14,643 bases of DNA from assembly GCF_946479965.1 (NCBI RefSeq), contig NZ_CAMLHX010000078.1, forward strand, positions 1-14,643, in the 5' to 3' direction. Below the pieces are notes generated by a model. It searched no databases and was not told the DNA's origin. It saw nothing but the letters and a program-made list of their open reading frames with translations. The stretch comes from an uncultured Mucilaginibacter sp. (lineage in GTDB: Bacteria > Bacteroidota > Bacteroidia > Sphingobacteriales > Sphingobacteriaceae). How positions within the stretch are numbered: position 1 is the stretch's first letter; each line of letters opens with the position of its first letter. Positions 5,904 through 14,072 of the stretch are shown here, piece by piece. The translations under genes were made by a program, and so were the position numbers.

Positions 5904-6625
5904 TAGAAAAAACCTTAAAAACTATTGGGGGCCAAATCAATATCAAAATACCCTCGCTTTTAAATGAACTTACGCTCGGTAAGCTAATGGCCCTGCAGGA
6001 TAAATCTGATCTGAGCGATCTGGACGCCATCAGCATACTATCGGGCGTGGCTATTGACGAACTGCAAAACATTAAAAATGCTGAAGATCTGCATGTATTT
6101 GGCGAGGCGGTACTATCATTGTCAACGCAGATAAGCTACCTGTACAATAGTGATGAGATCCCTAAAAAGGTGACCTTTTATCATGGCAAAAGTCCGGTAG
6201 AAATCAAGGTTATTAATAATCTGTCTGTTGAGCCTGCGGGTGCTTTTTTAGCATCGCGAGACGTAATAGCAACTGAAATAAATGAACATATAAAGGCTCA
6301 TGGCGAGGAAGATTGGCAGCAGCGTTTCAATCCATCGTTAAAAGCATGCCGCCAAATACTGGCCCATTACTTTTATTGCCGCGTAACCGGCGAGCGGTAT
6401 AACGAATACAAAATAGAGGCTTTTTATGATGTTATAAAACAACTACGGGTAACGGAGGCGCTGCCCATCGCGAAATATTTTTTTATGAGCTATCCGAACT
6501 CATCGAAGGAGAAAACAAGCTTCTGGCGTCGGCTCCTACCCTTCTGGAAAAAAAGGCAGGCATACAAAGTTTTGAGCGTTTCAGATATATCAACACCATT
6601 AACGCACTTGCCGGCGGCGATGTAA
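5900..6625 (+). CDS. Tail assembly chaperone-like protein, short form
   Basis: A 241-aa zero-frame product. It opens with IEKTLKTIGGQINIKIPSLLNELTLGKLMALQD and is largely helical; residues about 150-200 (QILAHYFYCRVTGERYNEYKIEAF...LPIAKYFF) look like the conserved core. The end is basic and aromatic (FWRRLLPFWKKRQAYK). I assign the chaperone role because an overlapping -1 frame continues past its stop in a way typical of the lambda G/GT type, in which a short and a frameshifted long form together bind the tape measure protein before the tail tube forms. The position, right after terminase rather than between tube and tape measure genes, is unusual. The start ATG overlaps the terL stop. Without the frameshift evidence I would call it a phage protein of unknown function. 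Confidence 0.55.
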   Translation: MIEKTLKTIGGQINIKIPSLLNELTLGKLMALQDKSDLSDLDAISILSGVAIDELQNIKNAEDLHVFGEAVLSLSTQISYLYNSDEIPKKVTFYHGKSPVEIKVINNLSVEPAGAFLASRDVIATEINEHIKAHGEEDWQQRFNPSLKACRQILAHYFYCRVTGERYNEYKIEAFYDVIKQLRVTEALPIAKYFFMSYPNSSKEKTSFWRRLLPFWKKRQAYKVLSVSDISTPLTHLPAAM

Positions 6626-6744
6626 CTAAATGGGACGATATTATGAATACGCCTTACGAACGCGTGCTTACCAAACTTTTGCTAAACAAAACGGAAGCAG
6701 AATATCAACGTAAATATTCAGAACTGTTACACGCTCAACACTAG
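5900..6744 (+). CDS. Predicted -1 frameshift product (GT-like long form)
   Basis: If ribosomes slip back one base at the T run 6478-6484, the first 195 residues are followed by 86 residues read in the -1 frame from 6484 to the TAG at 6742-6744, for 281 aa in all. The added part reads YELSELIEGENKLL..., then ERFRYINTINALAGGDVTKWDD and MNTPYERVLTKLLLNKTEAEY. It is a well-composed helical extension, and its last 40 codons lie beyond the zero-frame stop, where no other gene would explain the open frame. The -1 frame has no suitable start codon, so it cannot be an independent gene of this size. A plain sequencing or natural frameshift is the alternative, but the slip site is in exactly the right register. 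Confidence 0.55.
6478..6484 (+). promoter_or_regulatory. Slippery heptamer T_TTT_TTT for -1 frameshifting
   Basis: In the zero frame the codons are TAT TTT TTT ATG, so seven T form a perfect X_XXY_YYZ heptamer. After slippage the next codon is TAT in the -1 frame. A weak 5-bp hairpin (ATGAG 6485-6489 with CTCAT 6499-6503) follows; no strong stimulatory stem was found by eye. Confidence 0.5.
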
Positions 6745-6796
6745 GTTTCCGGACCAATAACTATTCACCAATCAACTAATCACTAATTGACCAACA

Positions 6797-7246
6797 ATGC
6801 CCATACGCAACCAAATAGAAGCCATTGTGCAAACATTAACGGATAGTCCGGCGTTTGCATACGGCACCGTGAACGAGCTGAACACGCTTGCGGATGATAT
6901 TACCTCATTCCCTTGTGTGTTTATGTACCCAGTGCAGCCCATAGAGCTATCGCCGCATGTTAACGGATCAGTAAACAACACGTTTACCCTCAATCTTGAA
7001 TTTCTGTTTAAAACCGAATTTGACCAGTACACCGCCGACAATGAAACCTATGTAAGCCAGGCGCTTAAGCTGGCCAACCAGTTTATTGTGAAGGCTTCAA
7101 CTTATCGCGTAACCGACGGGCGGTACTTTAAGATAAAGGCCGGCACAAAGGCCAAATGTGTCCCTGTTTACAACAAATTTGACGCTAACACTTCGGGTGT
7201 GGCTCTCACTATTGCGCTAAACGCTATGTACTTCGACAACTACTAA
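6797..7246 (+). CDS. Putative tail terminator/completion protein
   Basis: A 149-aa soluble protein of mixed alpha/beta type. It opens with a helix (RNQIEAIVQTLTDSPAF), then ELNTLADDITSFPCVFMYPVQPIEL, and a run of alternating strands (TFTLNLEFLFKTEFD; VALTIALNAMYFDNY). This plan of N-terminal helix followed by strands with a conserved FPCVF-type segment resembles small head-tail joining or tail terminator proteins, which cap the tail tube and fix its length. Assignment rests on fold-like pattern, size and position, not on a signature motif. It follows the chaperone-like gene by 52 bases (non-coding, with repeated CTAATCA-like words) and precedes the 696-aa gene by 11 bases, so it lies within the late operon. 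Confidence 0.4.
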   Translation: MPIRNQIEAIVQTLTDSPAFAYGTVNELNTLADDITSFPCVFMYPVQPIELSPHVNGSVNNTFTLNLEFLFKTEFDQYTADNETYVSQALKLANQFIVKASTYRVTDGRYFKIKAGTKAKCVPVYNKFDANTSGVALTIALNAMYFDNY

Positions 7247-7257
7247 TCAAAAACTAA

Positions 7258-9348
7258 ATGGCAATTATAGCTAATATATATCTGGATGAACACTCAAGCG
7301 GCGGCGGCTTTACCCGTTGGGCCGATGTTTACATAAACCTTTTTGATTCTGCTACCTACGCTCCTGTTAATGGCGATAACCGTGTTGTAACCTATCAGCT
7401 TACCGAGTTTTCTGACGGTACGGAACATTACAGTACCCATACGGCTACCATCGCCGGGCAATCGCAATTGATAGACCCCGGTGTACCAACCTTTGTAAGC
7501 GATTATGATGAGTTTGGAAATCTGATAACCACTTATTATCGCTCTTACCTGTTTATAAGCATAAGCGACGCGCCTGATCCATCACCGCCCGTAAATGCCT
7601 GCGATTTGGAGATCGTTAATATTCAGGTTGACAAATTTGAGACCGCGCCGGGAGCGGCGGATGCACAGATAACCGTTAACGCCACATCAAGTTATTTGCC
7701 TATACTTTATAGCCTTGATAACGTAATATTTCAATCGTCAAACGTTTTTGCCGGCATAAGCGGAGGTTTAAAAACCGTATTTGTTACTGATGCTAACACA
7801 CTTGGCTGCGCTGTTAGTCAAAACGTAATGGTGCGTACTCTTAATAGCTTACTGGTAAAAGACCCGTCGGTTACAGTAGCCGGAAATGTTAGCCGGTGGA
7901 ACGCGGCCTTCAATCCGGTGGTTTTTACCTACCAGCGGCGGGATTTTGAGGTATATGCTGTTGGTTTGGATAGCGCGACCAATAAAGCCAAATTGCTTAT
8001 CAACTCGCCCACCAATAAATTATCAAAAGGCGATAAGGTATATGTAAATGCAGGGAGTTACAAGGGCGTTTTTGATGTGGAAAGCGGTTCAGACTACAGC
8101 ACGTTGGTTATTGATGCACCTTTTACATCGACAGCTACGGGTTTTATCAACATCAATAAACTGCGGCCCTACTATACTCTCAAAACAAAACTAGTTTACC
8201 ATGATCCGGTTACCGGTCAGCAGCAGACGATAGAATCAACCAACCGGCCTGATAACACCGGTTTGGTTAAGGCTGATATCTCTAATTTTCTGCAAAGCCT
8301 GGTGAGCCCTAAAGACGACAGTGATTTTACAAAAATCAACTTTAGGGATAGTAATTTGAGCGCCAGCTATCGGATCAGTTTTGCGCAGCAATGGGATGAT
8401 GAAAACGGCAAAGAGCAAATATCCGACTACATAGAAATTGCCGATACCTATTTTGTGCTATACGCCGCAAAGCAATTGGGGCAGCGTTACGGTGGCAATC
8501 TGGCGGCTTATGTGCCGTTTAAAACCGTAACAAGTGGTGCGCAACCGGCAGCATGGATAACAGATTTTGCGGAACCCGCCTACTCCAATGGTTACCCTTT
8601 TGACATTGGTTTTATTTATAGCGAAGACCTATTAGGGTTAGATCTATACTGCGAACTAACGCTGTTGGATATTAACCGCAACCTATTAGCCGGGGGTATC
8701 GAGGCAATAGCATTGCTGAACGAAGATGAGTCCTGGTTGCTTAATCAGGGTGGTAATAGGTATGTAATTGCTAACCAAACAATTTCTGTAAACCCGCTTG
8801 CGGAACAATTGGGGTTGAACAGGTTGCTTATTAACAGCAGTTTCCCACCGCAAGCCTATTACTTTACGCTCACCATTAAATATGATGAGGGGGATGTAAG
8901 CCATGCGGTTACCCAAACCCAAACTGCGCGCATTGATGATGCTATTGACGACAACTCAGTTTATCTGCGCTGGATAGGCTTAAGTGGATCATGGAACTAC
9001 TATCGTTTTGCTTACAACCAGGAAGTGTCATTAGATGTGCAAAACGCCGTCATCATTAAAAACTACGTTAACGATTGGGAGACCCAGGAAAGTATTGAGG
9101 AGGTGATCAGCAAATCAGCCGGGCAAAAAATGAAAGTGATGGCCGAGGATCTTTGTGTAAATGACATTAAAGGCCTGCAGTCTATTAAATACTCGCCTAA
9201 AGTGCAGATGCTGGTAAACAAAAACCCGGTTAAATGGCAAACGGTGGTGCTTAACACAGCCACGTTCAGCGAATACGAAACGCGTAACGGGCAGGCACCT
9301 TTCAGCGTGACATTTAATTTGCCGGCAATTAATATACAAACGCAGTAA
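7258..9348 (+). CDS. Large tail/baseplate structural protein with SprB-like repeat
   Basis: A 696-aa structural protein of a type found in Bacteroidota phages. Residues 1-110 form a beta-rich N-terminal region. Residues about 115-192 resemble one SprB-type/Ig-like repeat: aromatic-proline-YSLD core at 147-154 and the closing GLKTVFVTDANTLGC at 170-184. Residues 205-240 (NPVVFTYQRRDFEVYAVGL) begin the main domain, which continues through SNGYPFDIGFIYSEDLLG and ends with DLCVNDIKGLQSIKYSPKVQ. No transmembrane segment or enzyme motif is seen. It is probably part of the distal tail or baseplate, because it directly precedes the hub-like 670-aa gene. It could instead be a tube or adaptor protein. 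The SprB-like module suggests a surface or sugar-binding role. Confidence 0.5.
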   Translation: MAIIANIYLDEHSSGGGFTRWADVYINLFDSATYAPVNGDNRVVTYQLTEFSDGTEHYSTHTATIAGQSQLIDPGVPTFVSDYDEFGNLITTYYRSYLFISISDAPDPSPPVNACDLEIVNIQVDKFETAPGAADAQITVNATSSYLPILYSLDNVIFQSSNVFAGISGGLKTVFVTDANTLGCAVSQNVMVRTLNSLLVKDPSVTVAGNVSRWNAAFNPVVFTYQRRDFEVYAVGLDSATNKAKLLINSPTNKLSKGDKVYVNAGSYKGVFDVESGSDYSTLVIDAPFTSTATGFININKLRPYYTLKTKLVYHDPVTGQQQTIESTNRPDNTGLVKADISNFLQSLVSPKDDSDFTKINFRDSNLSASYRISFAQQWDDENGKEQISDYIEIADTYFVLYAAKQLGQRYGGNLAAYVPFKTVTSGAQPAAWITDFAEPAYSNGYPFDIGFIYSEDLLGLDLYCELTLLDINRNLLAGGIEAIALLNEDESWLLNQGGNRYVIANQTISVNPLAEQLGLNRLLINSSFPPQAYYFTLTIKYDEGDVSHAVTQTQTARIDDAIDDNSVYLRWIGLSGSWNYYRFAYNQEVSLDVQNAVIIKNYVNDWETQESIEEVISKSAGQKMKVMAEDLCVNDIKGLQSIKYSPKVQMLVNKNPVKWQTVVLNTATFSEYETRNGQAPFSVTFNLPAINIQTQ

Positions 9349-9352
9349 TTTT

Positions 9353-9456
9353 TAGTATCGAGTAGCTAGTATCTAGTAGTAAGATTTATTAACTCAGGAT
9401 ACTAGCAATGCTCCTGCTTAAACTACTTGATACTTGATACTAACTACTTGATACTT
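9353..9456. repeat. Foldback repeat with TACTTGATAC units, copy 1
   Basis: Left part TAGTATCGAGTAGCTAGTATC (9353-9373) is an imperfect inverted match to the right part 9421-9456, in which TACTTGATAC-type words occur three times (ACTTGATACTTGATACT, then ACTACTTGATACT). A 40-base spacer separates the arms. It fills the gap between the two large tail genes and ends 3 bases before the next ATG. Related sequence occurs at 14073-14216. Confidence 0.7.
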
Positions 9457-9459
9457 CAA

Positions 9460-11472
9460 ATGAACCAACTACAACTCTATATAAACGACCAATTGGCTGA
9501 TCTGAGCGATGACAGTCCTATTGCGCTTACCTTCCAGATCAATAACCTGGCCGAGGTTAAGAACCAGCAGGGCAACACGTCTAACCAGTTTAAACTGCCG
9601 CTTACGCAGCACAACAGGCGCATACTGGGTTTTCCGGATGATGTGGCTTTATGTTCTGAGGCGCCTTACAAAAAATATCCGGCCAAACTGGTGCAGAATG
9701 GTCTGGAGATCATCCCCTACGGTGTAGCCGAATTGAATGGCATTGACAACGATGCGGCCAGCCTCACCGTACTATCAGGCAATGTCGATTTTTTTGACGC
9801 TATTGATGGCAAACTGTATGACATGGGCAAAACATTTATTCCATTTGAGCATAAATGGAACGTTGAAAATGTTGCGTTATCCCAAAGTCGTACTTCGGGG
9901 TGGATCTACCCGGTGATTGATTATGGTAATTTGCCAAGTCACCCAAACGCTATTAATGTAAACTTTTTAAGGCCGGGATTCTTTATTAAAACAGCCATTG
10001 ATGAAATTGTTAAAGCCACCGGTTACAAAGCAAGCGGGTCATTGCTTGATGACCCTTTATACCCAAAACTCATTGCTCAATTTAGCAATGACACCTTTGA
10101 ACACGGTACCGATTATCAAAATACTGAGGTGACGCAAAACCCACATGCCTGCACCGTTAAAACGCATGCCGATCAAAACTTTGGCAACAATAATGCTTAC
10201 GTAGGTAGACTCCCGTTTTACAACCAATTTGAAGACAAGAACCATTTATGGCAAAATGATACCCAATATTACCGTGCACCCGCCAGTATTTCGGCATCGA
10301 TAACGCTTGAGTTCTCAGTGGAAATTGTTGGCGAATTAAGCAAAAACAAACAGGGCGAGCATTTTGGCATTGTCCTTCGTTTAAGGAAACAGCTTACTTC
10401 GGGTTATTGGGAGGCACTAAACGATATTACTATTGATCTGAGCAGCAATACGCAACATATATCAGGGAATTTTTATAAACGTGTAGCCAACAACGTCAAA
10501 CTATCCTATGATCTGGATCTGGCACCCGGAGAAGGCGTCTATGTAGAATATCACGTTAATCACAATAAACACGGCGTTATTACTATAAAAAAGGAAAGTT
10601 CGCTCACCATCACTACCAAACGCCAAAAGGTGCTTTACGGACATCACGTGCAATGTGAACGCATCTTCCCGGATATAACGGCAAAAGATCTGTTGAAAGA
10701 TACCCTGCAACGCTTTGGTATAATTTGCCAAACGGATAATGCCAAACGAACCGTATCATTCAATTCCTTTCGGGATATTGTAAATAACATTCCACTGGCT
10801 AAAAACTGGTCGGGTAAGTGTTTAGACCAGGGTAAGTCTATTAGCTTTCAATTAGGTGGCTACGCACAAGAAAATAAGTTGAAATATAAAGAGGACGATG
10901 CTGTATTACCCAGCGGCTTTGCGGATGCTGTTATTAAGGTTGCTGATGCTATTTTACCCGCTTCGGCAGATCTGTTTGAAAGTCAGTTTGCCCCTACCCT
11001 TAACATCCCGTACTCAAACAGCAGTACAGCGCAGATCAAGATGATAGATGAGGACAGCAGCGACTTTAGCACCGGCGTTACACCAAGAATTTTGATTGAC
11101 CGCAAGCTGCCTTTGGAAGGCGGTAAAACCGTAACCTTTACTGATGGGTCAGGCAATAGCAAGGTAGTTAACGACTATATAAGCATCCCCTACTTTTATA
11201 ACCCGGCTGCGCCAAAACTTAATGAAGACTATGGTTACGCAAGCCTTAAATTTGACGACTTGCGCAAACGCTACTACCCCGAACTGGAAAAAATACTAAA
11301 GCATACCAAAAAATTAGTACGGTATTTTCTATTAAGCCCGCGCGATATTTTAGAACTTGATTTGCTTATTCCCGTTTACCTGGAGCAAGACAGCGCCTAT
11401 TATTACATTAATAAAATTGATGCCTGGCGCAAGGGGCAGGCTACTAAGGTGGAGTTGGTGAAGTTGGGGTGA
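9460..11472 (+). CDS. Baseplate hub / distal tail-like protein
   Basis: A 670-aa structural protein from ATG 9460; an in-frame TTG at 9427 lies inside the preceding repeat and is unlikely. Residues 1-60 (LQLYINDQLADLSDDSPIAL then NQQGNTSNQFKLPLTQHNRRILGF) match a pattern that I recognise from Bacteroidota phage tail proteins: a strand-rich opening followed by a segment ending in KLP-T-N-ILGF. The middle is beta-rich with short helices, and DLLKDTLQRFGIICQTDNAKRTVSFNSFRDIV (about 415-450) resembles the repeated half-domains of tail hub proteins. The C-terminus is EQDSAYYYINKIDAWRKGQATKVELVKLG. There is no lysin or peptidase motif. It likely forms the tail-tip ring or hub, partnering the 696-aa protein and the tape measure. 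An N-terminal Dit-like role is also possible. Confidence 0.5.
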   Translation: MNQLQLYINDQLADLSDDSPIALTFQINNLAEVKNQQGNTSNQFKLPLTQHNRRILGFPDDVALCSEAPYKKYPAKLVQNGLEIIPYGVAELNGIDNDAASLTVLSGNVDFFDAIDGKLYDMGKTFIPFEHKWNVENVALSQSRTSGWIYPVIDYGNLPSHPNAINVNFLRPGFFIKTAIDEIVKATGYKASGSLLDDPLYPKLIAQFSNDTFEHGTDYQNTEVTQNPHACTVKTHADQNFGNNNAYVGRLPFYNQFEDKNHLWQNDTQYYRAPASISASITLEFSVEIVGELSKNKQGEHFGIVLRLRKQLTSGYWEALNDITIDLSSNTQHISGNFYKRVANNVKLSYDLDLAPGEGVYVEYHVNHNKHGVITIKKESSLTITTKRQKVLYGHHVQCERIFPDITAKDLLKDTLQRFGIICQTDNAKRTVSFNSFRDIVNNIPLAKNWSGKCLDQGKSISFQLGGYAQENKLKYKEDDAVLPSGFADAVIKVADAILPASADLFESQFAPTLNIPYSNSSTAQIKMIDEDSSDFSTGVTPRILIDRKLPLEGGKTVTFTDGSGNSKVVNDYISIPYFYNPAAPKLNEDYGYASLKFDDLRKRYYPELEKILKHTKKLVRYFLLSPRDILELDLLIPVYLEQDSAYYYINKIDAWRKGQATKVELVKLG

Positions 11473-11544
11473 TAAATAAAAAGAAGCCGTTACGCAGAAA
11501 CAGATAAACTTAAAGGAATACATCGTAATACAAGCTTTTAAGAA

Positions 11545-11721
11545 TCAAAAGCGCCTTGCTGGCAGTTTTACATTTGGCTCAATATAAAAGAAAATAACGT
11601 ATCCGTTTGAATCACCTGGAGTGACAATTGATATAATGTCCTCTCTTTGAATACCATAGTCGTCGACAAACTTCGTTAAGTCATCATCGAATGAAAAAAT
11701 TGCTGACTTTAAGACTTTCAT
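11545..11721 (-). CDS. Mini-protein, 58 aa (paralogue of the 62-aa neighbour)
   Basis: ATG 11721 to TGA 11545-11547 on the minus strand gives 58 aa: MKVLKSAIFSFDDDLTKFVD, then a conserved-looking IQREDIISI, a Gly/Ser/Asn turn, the strand YVIFFYIEP, and a basic end PARRF. The neighbour at 11888-12076 shares MKVLK, the REDII(S/T)I core and the FYY/FYI strand, so both come from one duplicated family. I know no function. Conservation of the pattern between the two copies, despite diverged DNA, supports both being real genes. It opposes the late operon; its 3' end is 72 bases past the stop of the hub-like gene, with no terminator between them. Confidence 0.6.
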   Translation of the reverse strand: MKVLKSAIFSFDDDLTKFVDDYGIQREDIISIVTPGDSNGYVIFFYIEPNVKLPARRF

Positions 11722-11887
11722 GATGGTGTTTTAAAAATTAAACTTTCCTAAAAAAATAAACAATATTGAATAAAATCACAGAAGAATCTGCCAAAATTTT
11801 AGATTTTACTATAAGATTTAAAGACATGGCGCTTTGTCGAAGGTGTGCATTTTTAGTTAATTACATATAAGGTGTTACCTGGAGACA

Positions 11888-12076
11888 TTAACCCCAAAAA
11901 CCTTTTTTTTCTTTTTCCGGCTCCGGCTCGCCGTAATAAAATAGCGTGTATTCAGACAAACTACCCTGTCCGTCACAGGTAATAGTTATTATATCTTCTC
12001 TGGCGATTTTATTGTCAGTAGCAAATATGATCAGCAACTTTCTACTCATGGAACTCTCGAACTTTAAAACTTTCAT
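11888..12076 (-). CDS. Mini-protein, 62 aa (paralogue of the 58-aa neighbour)
   Basis: A 62-aa protein: MKVLKFESSMSRKLLIIFAT, then NKIAREDIITITCDGQGSLSEY, strand TLFYYGEP, and a charged end with repeated Glu-Pro and Lys (EPEPEKEKKGFWG). It shares the N-terminal MKVLK and the I-x-REDII-x-I core with the 58-aa gene downstream on the same strand. There is no signal peptide or membrane helix. Its start is 31 bases from the tape measure start on the other strand, so the two are divergent. A TAAATTTG -7 box lies between them. This gives it an independent promoter inside a phage late operon, the arrangement expected for an accessory (moron) gene. Function unknown; the two copies may form homo- or hetero-oligomers, which is speculation. 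Confidence 0.65.
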   Translation of the reverse strand: MKVLKFESSMSRKLLIIFATDNKIAREDIITITCDGQGSLSEYTLFYYGEPEPEKEKKGFWG

Positions 12077-12087
12077 AGGGCTTATTA

Positions 12088-12095
12088 CAAATTTA
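12088..12095 (-). promoter_or_regulatory. -7 box for the 62-aa mini-gene
   Basis: On the minus strand this reads TAAATTTG, an exact TAnnTTTG match 11 bases upstream of the ATG at 12076. It sits inside the 31-base gap to the tape measure gene. Confidence 0.4.
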
Positions 12096-12107
12096 AATCT
12101 TTAACAA

Positions 12108-14072
12108 ATGGCAGATAATAATAATGATATTTCTATTAATATAGAAATTAATACCAACGGGCAGCAGCAACTTAATCAATATAAAACCGCTTTCGACGGA
12201 TTAAGGACTTCTATAAACAACCTATCTAACCCAATAAACAAGCTTAATGGAGAAATATCCAAACTTTCAACTGCGAGTAATGATCTCGGTTCAAAAAACG
12301 ACTTTATAAGTGATTCAGCAATTAAAGTTGCTGACAACTTCAGAGCATTAGAGCAAATTTTTAAAGCAGTAAAAAATGGCATGACATTGCTAAAAGCTGG
12401 CACATTGTCTTTATCAGCTGCTTTAACAGGTGGCCTATCTATCCTATTAACTTTTGCCCCTGAGATCATCAGCCTCGTTTCCTCCTTTTTCAAAGGCAAG
12501 GAAGCTGTTGCCCAAATGACAGACAAACTGAAAGGCTTTAACGAGATAATGAAGGCCGCCGGTAGCGATGCAGCAACTCAAACCGCAAAACTTAATTTAC
12601 TCTACAAATCGGCGACGGATGTGAAAAAATCTGATGACGAGAGGGCAGAGAGTATAAGACTTTTGAAAAAGGAGTTTCCAGGTTACTTTGAACACCTAAG
12701 CACCGAGGACTTTAAAAATGGCAAAGCAAATGCCACATACTTAACCCTTACAAACTCGATAATTGCAAATGCAAGAGCAAAGGCCGCGCTGAATAAAATT
12801 ACCGAAGAATCGGCTAAAATTTTAGACGCCGAGTATAAAATACAGAAGATAAAGAACGCCCATGCCCAGGAACAACAAATCCTGGATAATAAGAAAAAAG
12901 ATCTCCAGGAAAAGACAAAAGGAGGTGGCGGCCACAGAATGGGCGTTTTATGGCAGGTGGATGAAGAGAAAAAGAAAAGCGACGAAAGGGCCCAAAAAAG
13001 TTTAGCAGAAGCGCAAAAGATAATTGATGATACCAACAAATTAATCACCGGCTATACTAAGTTGGGCGGCGGCGCTAATAAAATTGCCGGCATAATGAGT
13101 TCTGGAAATACGGGTGCTGATACATCAGTATCGCTTAATGTTGATAGTGGCAGTAAACGTGTACGAAAAACGGCAAAACCCGCACCACTCGTAGATGCTA
13201 AACGCGAACCGTCCATTGAACTTGAATTTAACACCGGCAAGTTTGTTAAAGATTCCCTGGACCAAAGTGTGCAGCAATCGTTAGATGCGAAAAGTAATGC
13301 AATAGTTAAAAACGTACAACTCACACATCAGCGCGTTTCAGACCTTGACGCCGAAGCTGCAAAAAAACGTATAGCCTTAGAAGAGGGGCTCACAAAAGCC
13401 AAAATAAACTTCGGCGAAAAGTTTGTTGATGCTGCTTTAAAAAACAGCAAAAAAGATTCTGCCATTTATAAAGCGGCTTTCCTGGCAAAAAAAGCAACGT
13501 CTATTGCTGATACGGTTATCAGTACCAAACGCGCGGTAATGGAATCTTTCAAGGCTTATTCAGGGATACCCTTTATAGGGCAGGCATTAGGTATAGCGCA
13601 AGCGGTATTTATGGGCGCACAGGGCGCAATGTCAATAGCCGAAATTGCAAAACAAAAACCCGGCTTTGCAGGCGGCGGACAGTTTCGGTCTGATGGCAAG
13701 GGCGCTCTCTTGCCAGGCTACAGTAGTGTTGATAATACCAATGCGTATTTGCGCTCAGGCGAAGCTGTTGTAGTATCAGAAGCTATGCGCAACCCCTGGG
13801 CACGTAACCTTGTAAGCGCCATCAACGTGGCACATGGTGGGCGAGATTTTTCTATAGCTAATCAGGGCCGGGGGTATGCCATTGGCGGAATCTTCACAGA
13901 TGGGGGTAACTCTAACAGGTACTACAGTCAGCCATTAAACGACCAGAAGGACCTGGCCAATACCATAGCCTACCAAATGATCAATAACTTCCCTCCTGTT
14001 TATGTGGATGTGAAGGACATTAACACGCAGCAAAATATATTGGCGCGCACGGTGGATAGGGTTAATCTATAG
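12108..14072 (+). CDS. Tail tape measure protein
   Basis: A 654-aa protein with tape measure architecture. Residues 20-95 are helical and Asn/Ser/Leu-rich; 92-129 are hydrophobic (LLKAGTLSLSAALTGGLSILL..); 135-320 are long charged helices likely to coil (EESAKILDAEYKIQKIKNAHAQEQQ, KKKSDERAQKSLAEAQKI); 340-375 form a linker. A second helical block at 380-480 leads to a Gly/Ala-rich hydrophobic segment (IPFIGQALGIAQAVFMGAQGAM, 487-508). The C-terminal region FAGGGQFRSDGKG...SSVDNTNAYLRSGEAVVVSE (520-560) is typical of Bacteroidota tape measure proteins. By the usual scale of about 1.5 angstroms per residue, the tail would be near 100 nm. It starts at ATG 12108 with no clear promoter of its own and probably depends on readthrough from upstream. 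Confidence 0.85.
   Translation: MADNNNDISINIEINTNGQQQLNQYKTAFDGLRTSINNLSNPINKLNGEISKLSTASNDLGSKNDFISDSAIKVADNFRALEQIFKAVKNGMTLLKAGTLSLSAALTGGLSILLTFAPEIISLVSSFFKGKEAVAQMTDKLKGFNEIMKAAGSDAATQTAKLNLLYKSATDVKKSDDERAESIRLLKKEFPGYFEHLSTEDFKNGKANATYLTLTNSIIANARAKAALNKITEESAKILDAEYKIQKIKNAHAQEQQILDNKKKDLQEKTKGGGGHRMGVLWQVDEEKKKSDERAQKSLAEAQKIIDDTNKLITGYTKLGGGANKIAGIMSSGNTGADTSVSLNVDSGSKRVRKTAKPAPLVDAKREPSIELEFNTGKFVKDSLDQSVQQSLDAKSNAIVKNVQLTHQRVSDLDAEAAKKRIALEEGLTKAKINFGEKFVDAALKNSKKDSAIYKAAFLAKKATSIADTVISTKRAVMESFKAYSGIPFIGQALGIAQAVFMGAQGAMSIAEIAKQKPGFAGGGQFRSDGKGALLPGYSSVDNTNAYLRSGEAVVVSEAMRNPWARNLVSAINVAHGGRDFSIANQGRGYAIGGIFTDGGNSNRYYSQPLNDQKDLANTIAYQMINNFPPVYVDVKDINTQQNILARTVDRVNL

Noticed and set aside
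6547..6555. Seven-A run in the chaperone-like gene as an alternative frameshift site
   Set aside because: In the zero frame the codons are TGG AAA AAA AGG, so the heptamer would be G_AAA_AAA, which does not satisfy X_XXY_YYZ; the T run at 6478-6484 does.
9427..9459. Upstream TTG start for the hub-like gene
   Set aside because: Those codons lie inside the TACTTGATAC repeat; ATG 9460 fits the family opening.
11473..12107. A missing rightward gene between hub and tape measure genes
   Set aside because: No rightward open frame of useful length; the stretch is explained by two leftward mini-genes and AT-rich gaps.
12176..13324. Leftward open frames of 90-121 codons across the tape measure gene
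   Set aside because: They are Ser/Cys/Phe-rich mirror frames of helical Lys/Ala-rich coding sequence, with no promoter or start context.
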